Source: an uncultured Acidimicrobiaceae bacterium (GTDB taxonomy: Bacteria > Actinomycetota > Acidimicrobiia > Spongiisociales > SHLN01). Taken from it: a stretch of DNA of 64,000 nt. Below the pieces are notes generated by a model that had not been told where the DNA came from, made no database searches, and was given only the letters and a program-made list of their open reading frames with translations. A program made the translations under genes and the position numbers. Shown one piece after another: positions 41,554 to 49,552 of this stretch (its first letter is position 1; the number at the start of each line of letters is the position of its first letter). Where the stretch lies: NCBI GenBank assembly GCA_947259275.1, contig CAMYMH010000018.1:1-64000 (forward strand). The letters are read 5' to 3'.

Positions 41554-44481
41554 TCACACTTCGCTTACGGCCTGTAAATCGCCGCCAGCGCGGCGGCGCA
41601 GCACATAGAGCGGCATATCCCCGAATTGCTTGGCGGTTGGCATATGTCCGACGTACTGGCACTCGAAACTGTCGATTTCGGAGAGCATCGCCAAGGCCGC
41701 GAAGGCATGGGTGGTGTAGATCTCGCCCTCGGGGGTACGGGGCTCAATTCGGGCCGCCTCGGTCAATCCGACACCGAAGAACAGGTCGCTCTCCGCAATC
41801 GGGTCCCATCCCTCAAACACCGGGGCGGCGTGGGCGGCCACCCGCAACCCGCGTAGCTGCGAAAGCCCAGCCTTCTCTGTGTGGATAGCCTGGCCGGCGG
41901 CGACCAGGTCGAGGGCGCACTCGGCGGCGGCGGCCACATCGTCGAACACCAGGCTGATGCCATCCCCCCAGGTCCGGCCAGACAGCAGCTGGTCACGGAA
42001 CGGCTGGATGTGGTCGGCCAGCTGCTTCATCACGACTTCTTGGAACGCCACGAGTTGGGCGTCGGAGAGCTTGGAAAAGCCGGCGAAGTCGGCGAAGACA
42101 ATGGCCCGCACCTGCCGTTGATGGGCTGCCGGTGGGGTGGGGCCTCCCGCGGACTCGCCGGCCGGTACTGAGATGATGGAGGAGGGTGCTCCGGTGTGAG
42201 ACCAATGGGCCACGTCAACGGCGGTGCCGGCGGTGGCAGCCGGTTCGTTTCCGTCCCAGACGGCTACCTGATGAGCATCGGTCTGCAGAAACTGCGCCCG
42301 CAGGAGCGCATCACCCATGGCCACCCGGGCGCAGTAGTCGAACAGCACCGGGTCGTCGAGGTATTCACCCGTCGTCGCCAGCTCGACCGACTCGGCCTGC
42401 GCCAGGCACTCCTCAAAACGCTCGACCCAGTCACCGCCCGCTGTCACCACCGAGGTCCGAACAAACTCCTCCTGGGGAAACGGCAGCACCACGTTGAGCT
42501 CGGCGCCCCGTGCCAGTAAAGCCTCCGCCGCCAGGATGTCGGCCCCGGCCGCCAATGACCCGAACCCGATTCCGACTCCCAACTCTTCGAAGCTGGCGTC
42601 CAGTTCGGACCGCACTCGCTCCTCCTCCTCAGCCGGGAAGCGGCCCTTCTGTCCCTCGGGAAGGATGCGGTGGCCGCAGAAGTGGACAACGGTTGGGTTG
42701 CGAATGGGAGCGAGTATCTCTGTGTCGATCCCCTTCAGCTCACACACCAGCGTGAGCTGCTTGAGAGTGGTGGCCCGTTGGGAAAGGAGGCCTTCTCCCG
42801 CCTCGGCGGCGGTGACGAGGGCCCCCCGGGCCCGGTCCATGTCGTCCAGAATCAACGCGGCTTCGGCTTCGGTCGAGGCGTCCCAGTAGCCATGGCCCTG
42901 CAGGCTGTCGCTGGCGAGGGCCTGGTCGGCCAACTTGGCGGCCCGCTCGGTATCGCCGGCCAGCAACCACATGGTGGCGGCGTTGGCGGCGTGATAGGCC
43001 GAATCGGTGTTAAGGAAAGCCGTCTCGTACCCCCGGGCCGACCGTTCCGCCCACTCCCGGCGACGATCGGGCTGGGCCAACGCCTCGTCCTTGTCCAGAC
43101 GCGCCAAGAGCACGGTGAGGTCCTCGGCCAGCTGGGGAGCCAGCGTCGCGGGGTCGAGTGTGTCGAGGCCGAACTGCTCATACCGCCGCCGGGCCTGAGA
43201 CGTAGCACCGGCCCGAGCCAGCGCCAGAACCGCTAGATAGCGGGTGACCGGGGCGGCTCGCCCGCGTTCAATCTGGCCGGCGGCGAAGTCATAGGCCTGC
43301 AGGTAGTGGCCCCGGCGGATGAGATCACGCAGATCGTCCGGCAGGTCGGCTTCGGTCTCCGAGTCGCCCTCGTCGAGGCCCACCCGGGCCCGGAAGGTGT
43401 TGGTGTCGTAGACGCTGACCGTTGTCGGGGTCAGCGCCCGCACGGTGGCGCTGCGTACCGTTCCAAGAATGGAGGCGAGCTCACCGAAGTACCGACCCGG
43501 GCCCAACTCGGCGACCCGCACTTGCTCGCCGGCGGGACCGTTCTTCAAGACTTCGACCCGCCCGTCTTCTATCCAGTAGATGGCCGAAGCCCGGGTTCCT
43601 TGCTCCACGATGATGTCACCCGGCCCAAAGTTGAGAATCTGCACCTCGTCGTCGAGCTCGGTGGGGGCCGGCTCATACTCGCTCAGCGCCGGATCGTGCA
43701 GGAGGATGCGCTCTTCCAGGTCAATCAGCTCGGGCCACGGCTCGATGCCGAGCTCGTCCCCCAGCCGGGCTCGCAGATCTTTGAACGCGGCCAACGCTTC
43801 GGCCTGGCGACCGGAGCGATAGAGGGCGAGCATGAGGAGCTCCCATAAACGCTCCCGGAATGGGAAGGACTCGACCAGGCCGAACAATTCACCGGCCACC
43901 TGGTCGTGGCCGCCGTCGGCCAGGGTGGCGTCCATCAACGACTCCACGGCTTGTAGGCGTTCTTCTTCGAGCTGGCGGGCTGCTTGCTCGGCGAACTCGA
44001 ACTCCCGCAGATCAGAAAGAGCCGGACCGCGCCACTGGGCCAGGGCCTGGCGATAGCTCTCGCAGGCCTGGCTGGCGTGGCCGAGCGTGTGGAGCTGACG
44101 AGCCCTCCGCGACTGGACCCGGAACCGGTTCAGATCGGTGTTGGCGGCTGGAATCTCGAGCCGGTAGCCGCCCGACTCGGTGACGATGAGATCTTCTCCC
44201 ACGGCGTCCCGCAGACGGTTGACGGCCGTGTGCAGAGCGGCCTCGGGCCGAGTTAGCTCCTGGTCCCCCCAGAGGGCGTCCACGATCGCGTCGATCGGAA
44301 CCATGTTCGGAGCCCGGATCGCCAGCAGAGCCAGGAGGCCACGGGGTTTGGCGCCCGGCAACGCGAGTACCTCTCCCGATGTGTCCACCAGCTCGAGCGA
44401 CCCGAGCATTCGCAGGTCCACAACGGTCACCACCCTATCGAAACCCGGTTGGGTAGAGCTGGACGGTGCGTCTGCCACCAT
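41554..44481 (-). CDS. SARP-BTAD-cNMP-binding-TPR-SLOG-cyclase multidomain regulator
   Basis: 975 residues. Domains in order: winged-helix DNA-binding of the OmpR/SARP type (~22-112, LRMLGSLELV ... ALWGDQELTRPEAALHTAVNRLR); BTAD (~115-262); cyclic-nucleotide-binding domain (~280-370, FGPGDIIVEQGTRASAIYWI, GRYFGELASILG); TPR-S/MAP3K-TRAF-binding-like repeats (~400-590, YETAFLNTDSAYHAANAATM); SLOG-like Rossmann domain (~597-760, FGSLAAGADILAAEALLARG); and class III cyclase domain (~790-950, VFADFAGFS and WGDGISLVF with metal Asp798 and Asp840). The transition-state Asn is Thr907 and the Lys that contacts the base is Arg, so catalysis or specificity may be altered. It lies directly upstream of the TIR operon. 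Confidence 0.85.
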   Translation of the reverse strand: MVADAPSSSTQPGFDRVVTVVDLRMLGSLELVDTSGEVLALPGAKPRGLLALLAIRAPNMVPIDAIVDALWGDQELTRPEAALHTAVNRLRDAVGEDLIVTESGGYRLEIPAANTDLNRFRVQSRRARQLHTLGHASQACESYRQALAQWRGPALSDLREFEFAEQAARQLEEERLQAVESLMDATLADGGHDQVAGELFGLVESFPFRERLWELLMLALYRSGRQAEALAAFKDLRARLGDELGIEPWPELIDLEERILLHDPALSEYEPAPTELDDEVQILNFGPGDIIVEQGTRASAIYWIEDGRVEVLKNGPAGEQVRVAELGPGRYFGELASILGTVRSATVRALTPTTVSVYDTNTFRARVGLDEGDSETEADLPDDLRDLIRRGHYLQAYDFAAGQIERGRAAPVTRYLAVLALARAGATSQARRRYEQFGLDTLDPATLAPQLAEDLTVLLARLDKDEALAQPDRRREWAERSARGYETAFLNTDSAYHAANAATMWLLAGDTERAAKLADQALASDSLQGHGYWDASTEAEAALILDDMDRARGALVTAAEAGEGLLSQRATTLKQLTLVCELKGIDTEILAPIRNPTVVHFCGHRILPEGQKGRFPAEEEERVRSELDASFEELGVGIGFGSLAAGADILAAEALLARGAELNVVLPFPQEEFVRTSVVTAGGDWVERFEECLAQAESVELATTGEYLDDPVLFDYCARVAMGDALLRAQFLQTDAHQVAVWDGNEPAATAGTAVDVAHWSHTGAPSSIISVPAGESAGGPTPPAAHQRQVRAIVFADFAGFSKLSDAQLVAFQEVVMKQLADHIQPFRDQLLSGRTWGDGISLVFDDVAAAAECALDLVAAGQAIHTEKAGLSQLRGLRVAAHAAPVFEGWDPIAESDLFFGVGLTEAARIEPRTPEGEIYTTHAFAALAMLSEIDSFECQYVGHMPTAKQFGDMPLYVLRRRAGGDLQAVSEV

Positions 44482-44528
44482 GCCGAACAGTGTGGGTTGA
44501 CAGCCTCACGAACCGCTAACAGCTGGGG

Positions 44529-45530
44529 TTAGCCGGGGACCTGCAACTCCTTTCGCACCGAGGATTTGAGCAGGTCAGGGGCGAATGAGCCATCCAGGGC
44601 ATTGTGCTGGAGCTGTCGTAGTTCGTCGACGCTCAACCTGTGCACGTCATGGGCCAGCCAAAGCTCGCTGGTGAGATCGGTGCTGAAGTAGGCGGGGTCG
44701 TCGGTGTTGATGGTCACGGTGACGCCGGCGTTGATCAGCCGACGGATCGGGTGAGCTTCGACGCTCGGTGCCACCCTTAGCAGCACGTTCGACGTCATCG
44801 ACACCTCGAGCGGGATGCCGTGCTCGGCCAAATAGTCGACCAGGGCGGGGTCTTCAATCGAGCGGACGCCATGGCCGATGCGATCGGCTCCCAAGGCGCG
44901 GATGGCTCCCCACACACTCTCGGCCCCAACCGTTTCTCCGGCATGGGGAACCGAGCCGAGACCGGCCGCCTTCGCCTTCTCGAACGAGGCCGCGAACCAT
45001 TCGGCGGGATAACCGACTTCGGGTCCCCCCAAACCCAGCGCCACAACACCATCGGGCGCAGACGGTCCCGTGATCAGGTCGGCAGTGAAGCCGAGGTCGG
45101 GATCTTCGAGCTCGCGGGGGATGTCGCAGATCCAGGACAGCTCGACGCCGTGATCCAGGCGAGCCCGCCGGCGCCCTTCGTTGAGCCCGTCCACATACTC
45201 GGCCATCTCCAGGCCGCGCCGGTGGTGGTTGAAGGGGGTGGTGGTGACCTCGACGTACCGCACGTTCTGCGCAGCCAGTTCCTCAGCAAGGGTGGTGGTT
45301 GCCGTCACGAAATCCTCGCCATCGTTGAGCACCTCGAGGCCCTGGATGAAGAGCCGCAAGAAGTCGTCGAAGCTCTCGAAGCGGTATTGCGTCGTTAGCT
45401 CCTCGGCCGAGCCCACTCCGAGATCGACGTCGTGACGTTTGGCCAAGTCCAACATGGTGGCCGGTCGCAGCGAGCCCTCGAGGTGCAGGTGCAGCTCTAC
45501 CTTCGGCAGTGCGGCGATTAGGTCCGGCAT
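44529..45530 (-). CDS. Adenosine deaminase family protein
   Basis: 333 residues. The metal-dependent amidohydrolase barrel shows ELHLHLEGSLRP, the zinc His in GSVPHAGE, catalytic RIGHGVRS and TINTDDPAYFS. Members deaminate adenosine, adenine or aminodeoxyfutalosine; I cannot separate these by eye, so no gene symbol is given. The regulator gene begins 48 bp further on, on the same strand, and the MOSC remnant ends 7 nt upstream. Co-transcription is plausible. Confidence 0.88.
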   Translation of the reverse strand: MPDLIAALPKVELHLHLEGSLRPATMLDLAKRHDVDLGVGSAEELTTQYRFESFDDFLRLFIQGLEVLNDGEDFVTATTTLAEELAAQNVRYVEVTTTPFNHHRRGLEMAEYVDGLNEGRRRARLDHGVELSWICDIPRELEDPDLGFTADLITGPSAPDGVVALGLGGPEVGYPAEWFAASFEKAKAAGLGSVPHAGETVGAESVWGAIRALGADRIGHGVRSIEDPALVDYLAEHGIPLEVSMTSNVLLRVAPSVEAHPIRRLINAGVTVTINTDDPAYFSTDLTSELWLAHDVHRLSVDELRQLQHNALDGSFAPDLLKSSVRKELQVPG

Positions 45531-45536
45531 GCCGGT

Positions 45537-45921
45537 TCAGTCGAGTTCGACCGGGTCGCCCACCCGAATGATGCCGCCTTCGACGATGGTGCCAGTCACG
45601 CCGGCGAGTTCCACCAGCGCAGCAGTCACCGATCACCGAAACCACCACCTCCCCAAGCCGGATAGTGGCTCCCGGTTCCCGATTGAACCGGCCCTCCGAA
45701 ATCGTTATCTGACGACGGGTCGAGCCCGAAGGGATCTCGCTGCCCCATTTGGCGGCTACCTCGCCGAGCTCCTCGTCACTCACGATGGTGATCTGGCGGC
45801 GCGACCCGAACTTGCGATCCCCCACCAGGCCCTGGCCGGCGATCGCCTCGACCTCGTCGACTCCCCGGACGGGCTCGGGCCAGCCGGCCTCGGCGACGTG
45901 GATTCCGGATACGTGTGCCAT
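45537..45921 (-). pseudogene. MOSC-domain protein, frameshifted
   Basis: From ATG 45921 the frame encodes a recognisable MOSC domain (MAHVSGIHVAEAGWPEPV, GLVGDRKFGSRRQITIVS, LGEVVVSVIGDC). After about 45628 the reading jumps: the continuation LVELAGVTGTIVEGGIIRVG, with a stop at 45537, lies in another frame. The 385-nt span is not divisible by three, consistent with one extra or two missing bases near 45627. MOSC proteins carry a conserved Cys and act in sulfur/molybdenum-cofactor chemistry. Either the gene is broken, or there is an assembly error. Confidence 0.75.
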
Positions 45922-45970
45922 GGCGAAGCAGTGTAGGGAGGCGGTGAAGAAAGGCTGGTCTGGCCGTCGC

Positions 45971-46666
45971 CTACTCCGCCTGCCGGTGATAGGCGTGGTC
46001 GAGGAGGTGGAACAGAGCACTCACCATCGCCAACTGCTCGAGAGCTCGCTCGGGGCTGTCACGATGCAGCAGCTCATGGCGCTTGGGGCTCTCGATCCCC
46101 TCCACCACCCCCATGAACAGCAGCCGCAGGCCCTCCTGCTCGGTCTCGCCCGCCTTCCCATCCTGGACAGCGAGGGCGATCGGCGGCGGTTCTCCCGACA
46201 GGGCCTGAGCCATCAACTCGCTCCCCGAGGCCTCGATCCCGCTCTGGCGGCTCACTCGATGCTCGAGCGCCAGCAATCCCTGCAGCACTGCCTCGGAATA
46301 GGAACCGGCGCCGAACAGAGTGGCGGCGGCGGCAATCACCTCGGCATGGAGGTCCGGGAGACCCAGGCTGGGGGCCTCGTGCGACCGGGGCGGCAGGGCT
46401 CCTTCCCAGAAGACGTCGGTGTGGCTGGGCGACGCGAGGTCGTAGACCTTGATATCCGCCGCCACCAGGCGGGTGCTGGTCCCGGCGGCGTCTGAGTACT
46501 CGACAACATCACCGCGGGAGATGGGAGCGCTCACCGGGAACAGGCCCCGGTAGGCATCGATGTGGGCCTCGACCTGGCGGTGTTTCTCCGCCGAGGTGCC
46601 CGGATTGTTGACCACCGTCACCGTCCTCTTCTCGAGGTCGGACAAGGCAGCAGGCAACCGCTTCAT
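45971..46666 (-). CDS. TIGR02391-like (Ymh) family protein
   Basis: 231 residues, no signal or membrane segment. The C-terminal 135 residues follow the pattern of the TIGR02391/Ymh family: LHAEVIAAAATLFGAGSYSEAV, ALEHRVSRQSGIEASGSELM and EQEGLRLLFMGVVEGI. That family has been linked to the HEPN superfamily, whose members include RNases in defence and toxin systems. The N-terminal 95 residues (TVTVVNNPGTSAEKHRQVEAH) are not recognised. The family assignment is from the pattern and not from a search. Confidence 0.6.
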   Translation of the reverse strand: MKRLPAALSDLEKRTVTVVNNPGTSAEKHRQVEAHIDAYRGLFPVSAPISRGDVVEYSDAAGTSTRLVAADIKVYDLASPSHTDVFWEGALPPRSHEAPSLGLPDLHAEVIAAAATLFGAGSYSEAVLQGLLALEHRVSRQSGIEASGSELMAQALSGEPPPIALAVQDGKAGETEQEGLRLLFMGVVEGIESPKRHELLHRDSPERALEQLAMVSALFHLLDHAYHRQAE

Positions 46667-46707
46667 GTCACGAACCTACCAAACGCGGGTACGGCCTTGC
46701 TCTTGAA

Positions 46708-47940
46708 CTAGTTGATGGCGGGGACGGCGGCACGCCTCGAAATGAGTAGGTAGGTCTCCATGTCTCCCTTGCCCTTGACCGACACCAGGCCCCGGGGCTC
46801 ACACAGGTACTGGTCCCGGATCAGCTCATAGGTGGCGGCACTCAATTGAACCGATCCCGCCACCCCTCCCGACTCCATACGACTGGCGGTATTGACGGCG
46901 TCACCCCACAGGTCGTAGGAGAACTTGTGAGTTCCGATGATCCCGGCGACGACCGGCCCGGAGTTGATGCCGATCCGGAGCGCGATCTTGCGGCCATCGA
47001 AATCGTTGGCGGCAACATGGTCACGAATTCGCAATGCCAGTTCGGCCACCGCGTAGGCGTGATCCGGTCGAGCCACCGGCACTCCCGACGCCACCATGTA
47101 CTCGTCACCGACCGTCTTGATCTTCTCCAAGCCCAGCTCATCGACAAAGGAGTCGAAGGTCGAGAACACGTCGTTGAGCAGACCGACCAGCTCGGAAGGA
47201 GTCATCCCGGCCGACATCGGGGTGAAGTCGACCACGTCGGCAAACAACACCGAAGCCGAGTCAAAGTGATCGGCGATCATCGTGTGGTCCGCCTTGAGGC
47301 GGCCGGCGATTTCGTCGGGGAGAATGTTGTGCAGCAGGTCGTCCGATTGCCTCTGGAACCGGTCCCGCTGCCGGACGAAGTACGCCATAGTGGCAAAGGC
47401 AACCGCAGTCACACCGATGAAATTGAAGGCAAGTTCCCCGGAAGTTCCCTCGACGATGTAGTGAGGCTCTATCCACTCAGGGAGCGCAACCGCAGCCACG
47501 ACTATGACTACGAAGCCGACGAACCACCAGAATCCCGCTCTGAGGCCGAGTGCAAAGAGGGCGCCGAGAACATTCATGAGCCCCCAGAGGATCGCACCCG
47601 AGGATGGCTGGATCCCTCCCAGGAGGATCGTTTCCACCAGGATTACCAACATTACGAAAAGAAGAAGGACGTTGAATATCCCTGCGAACCAATGCGGCTT
47701 GAGGCGCAGCGCAATCAGTGACCCCGAGATGTGCAGAGCCGTCCAGAGGGACGTCGCCGCCAACCATGCTCGACCAGATCCAAGACCGTCGAGCCCTCCC
47801 ACAACGTTGAGTGCTACAAAGAGGATCGACACACCCACAATGATCCGCCGCCTGCCCCGCTGGTCATCAGACTCCCCTGGGAACGAGCCGATCGAGAGGA
47901 AGCGCTCCCACATCCGACGTGCCCGGGCCATGGCAGTCAT
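46708..47940 (-). CDS. Membrane class III adenylate cyclase (copy A)
   Basis: 410 residues from ATG 47940 (MTAMARARRMWERF), chosen because it aligns with the start of copy B. The N-terminal half has six hydrophobic helices. Then a helical linker leads to the catalytic domain with FADVVDF and TVGDEYM (metal Asps), the Lys of EKIKTVGD and Asp of YDLWGDAVNTASR that mark ATP specificity, and the transition-state Asn and Arg. A catalytically complete adenylate cyclase producing cAMP is expected. It lies downstream of copy B with a 72-bp gap, on the same strand. Confidence 0.9.
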   Translation of the reverse strand: MTAMARARRMWERFLSIGSFPGESDDQRGRRRIIVGVSILFVALNVVGGLDGLGSGRAWLAATSLWTALHISGSLIALRLKPHWFAGIFNVLLLFVMLVILVETILLGGIQPSSGAILWGLMNVLGALFALGLRAGFWWFVGFVVIVVAAVALPEWIEPHYIVEGTSGELAFNFIGVTAVAFATMAYFVRQRDRFQRQSDDLLHNILPDEIAGRLKADHTMIADHFDSASVLFADVVDFTPMSAGMTPSELVGLLNDVFSTFDSFVDELGLEKIKTVGDEYMVASGVPVARPDHAYAVAELALRIRDHVAANDFDGRKIALRIGINSGPVVAGIIGTHKFSYDLWGDAVNTASRMESGGVAGSVQLSAATYELIRDQYLCEPRGLVSVKGKGDMETYLLISRRAAVPAIN

Positions 47941-48012
47941 ATGGCGACCATAGTGGACGGATGCCCACGCCCGCCGATTCCTCTTCGATGACGGTTGTCG
48001 GCGGCACCACAC

Positions 48013-49245
48013 TCAGCTGGTTGCAGGGGCGTTGGCACGTCTCGATACGAGCATATAGGTCTTCATGTCCCCTTTACCCCTCACCGGGACCACGCCGCGG
48101 GGCTCGCAGACGAACCGGTCCTGGATCAGTTCGTGTGTCGCCGCGCTCACCTGGACCGATCCCGCTAGGCCCGCCGACTCCATTCGACTGGCGGTATTGA
48201 CGGCGTCACCCCACAGGTCGTAAGAGAACTTGCTGGTCCCGATGATCCCGGCGACCACCGGCCCGGAGTTGATGCCAATCCGGAGCGCAATCTTGCGGCC
48301 ATCGAAATCGTTGGCGGCAACATGGTCACGAATTCGCAATGCTAGTTCGGCCACCGCGTAGGCGTGATCCGGTCGAGCCACCGGCACTCCCGACGCCACC
48401 ATGTACTCGTCACCCACCGTCTTGATCTTCTCCAAGCCCAACTCATCGACAAAGGAGTCGAAGGTCGAGAACACGTCGTTGAGCAGACCGACCAGCTCGG
48501 AAGGAGTCATCCCAGCCGACATCGGGGTGAAGTCGACCACGTCGGCAAACAACACCGAAGCCGAGTCAAAGTGATCGGCGATCATCTCCTCCTCCTCCTT
48601 GAGCCGGTTGGCAATCTCATCGGGGAGGATGTTGTGCAGCAAGTCGTCCGACTCTTTCTGGAGTCGGTTCCGTTGTCGAACGAAGTACGCCATGGTGGCA
48701 AAGGCAAAGGCAGTCACCGCGGCGATGTTGAAGGCAAACTCGCCCGAAGTCCCTTCGACGATGTACCGGGGCTCGATCCAGTTGGGGAGCACGGTGGCGG
48801 CCGCGACGGCGATCAAGAAGCCGATGAACCAGGCAAATGCTGCCCTGAGGCTGAGGGCAACTAGCGCACCCAGCACTGCCAGAAGCCCGAACAGGATCTC
48901 GCCGGAGGATGGTTGGAGCCCACCCAGGACGACGGTGGTCGCCAGCGTCTCCGCCAGCACGAAGAGGAAGGCAACATGCAGGATCGCGGTGAACCATCGG
49001 GGTCTGAGCCGGAGCACGATGAGCGCCCCAACGAGGTATGCGACCGTCCCGAAGGAAATCGCCGACATCCACGGCCGACCCGACCCGAGCTCGGAGAACC
49101 CGCCCACCACGTTGGGTGGTACAGAGAGCACAAAGACGCCCACGATGATGCGCCTGCTCCCCCGCCGAGAACGAGACTCCTCCGGGTACGAACCGAGGGA
49201 TAGGAAGTACTCCCATATCCGGCGTACCCGGGACGTGGCACCCAT
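48013..49245 (-). CDS. Membrane class III adenylate cyclase (copy B)
   Basis: 410 residues from ATG 49245 (MGATSRVRRIWEYF). It has the same six-helix membrane region and catalytic domain as copy A, with all catalytic residues in place. The catalytic half is almost identical between copies, including the DNA, while the membrane half is clearly diverged. The DNA over roughly 48190-48590 and 46890-47290 differs at only a few positions, which suggests recent duplication or gene conversion limited to the catalytic end. The membrane part may sense different inputs. Confidence 0.9.
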   Translation of the reverse strand: MGATSRVRRIWEYFLSLGSYPEESRSRRGSRRIIVGVFVLSVPPNVVGGFSELGSGRPWMSAISFGTVAYLVGALIVLRLRPRWFTAILHVAFLFVLAETLATTVVLGGLQPSSGEILFGLLAVLGALVALSLRAAFAWFIGFLIAVAAATVLPNWIEPRYIVEGTSGEFAFNIAAVTAFAFATMAYFVRQRNRLQKESDDLLHNILPDEIANRLKEEEEMIADHFDSASVLFADVVDFTPMSAGMTPSELVGLLNDVFSTFDSFVDELGLEKIKTVGDEYMVASGVPVARPDHAYAVAELALRIRDHVAANDFDGRKIALRIGINSGPVVAGIIGTSKFSYDLWGDAVNTASRMESAGLAGSVQVSAATHELIQDRFVCEPRGVVPVRGKGDMKTYMLVSRRANAPATS

Positions 49246-49364
49246 ACCGCGACCATAGTGGTCGGGTACGCACGCTCGCCGGGTCGGAAGCCTTCCCCGG
49301 AGGGACGGTGTTGCTTTGTGACGGTGCGATCCCGCGCGCTACCTGGTTGGCCGGTTGTTGTCAT

Positions 49365-49520
49365 CCCCGCCCTGAGGGCGGGGTGGCTCCGCCGGAGGCG
49401 GAGCCGGGGTGGGGGAGGCCCCGAACCCAGCCATTGACTGTATCGGGAGGCTCATTGCCTCCCCCCATCCGCCACCGACCCTGCGGGCCGGCGCCACCTT
49501 CCCCTCAAGGGGAAGGAACA
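49365..49520. repeat. Hairpin cluster and dispersed element between cyclase and amt genes
   Basis: In the 307-bp gap 49246-49552 lie CCCCGCCC-TGA-GGGCGGGG (49365-49383), GGCTCCGCC-GGA-GGCGGAGCC (49385-49405), GGGAGGC-TCATT-GCCTCCC (about 49450) and CCTTCCCC-TCAA-GGGGAAGG (about 49497). The block CATCCGCCACCGACCCTGCG matches the tail of the 5-kb repeat region. The gap holds no gene. The first hairpins could terminate both flanking transcripts. Confidence 0.8.
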
Positions 49521-49552
49521 GAAGACTCCGTGGTAACGCGCCCCCCTCCCGA

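Noticed and set aside
45537-45921. Programmed frameshift in the MOSC gene
   Set aside because: There is no slippery heptamer or downstream structure at the shift, and the family is not known for frameshifting. Mutation or error is simpler.
46708-49245. One split cyclase gene
   Set aside because: Each copy has its own full membrane and catalytic domain, and the starts align, so these are two complete genes.
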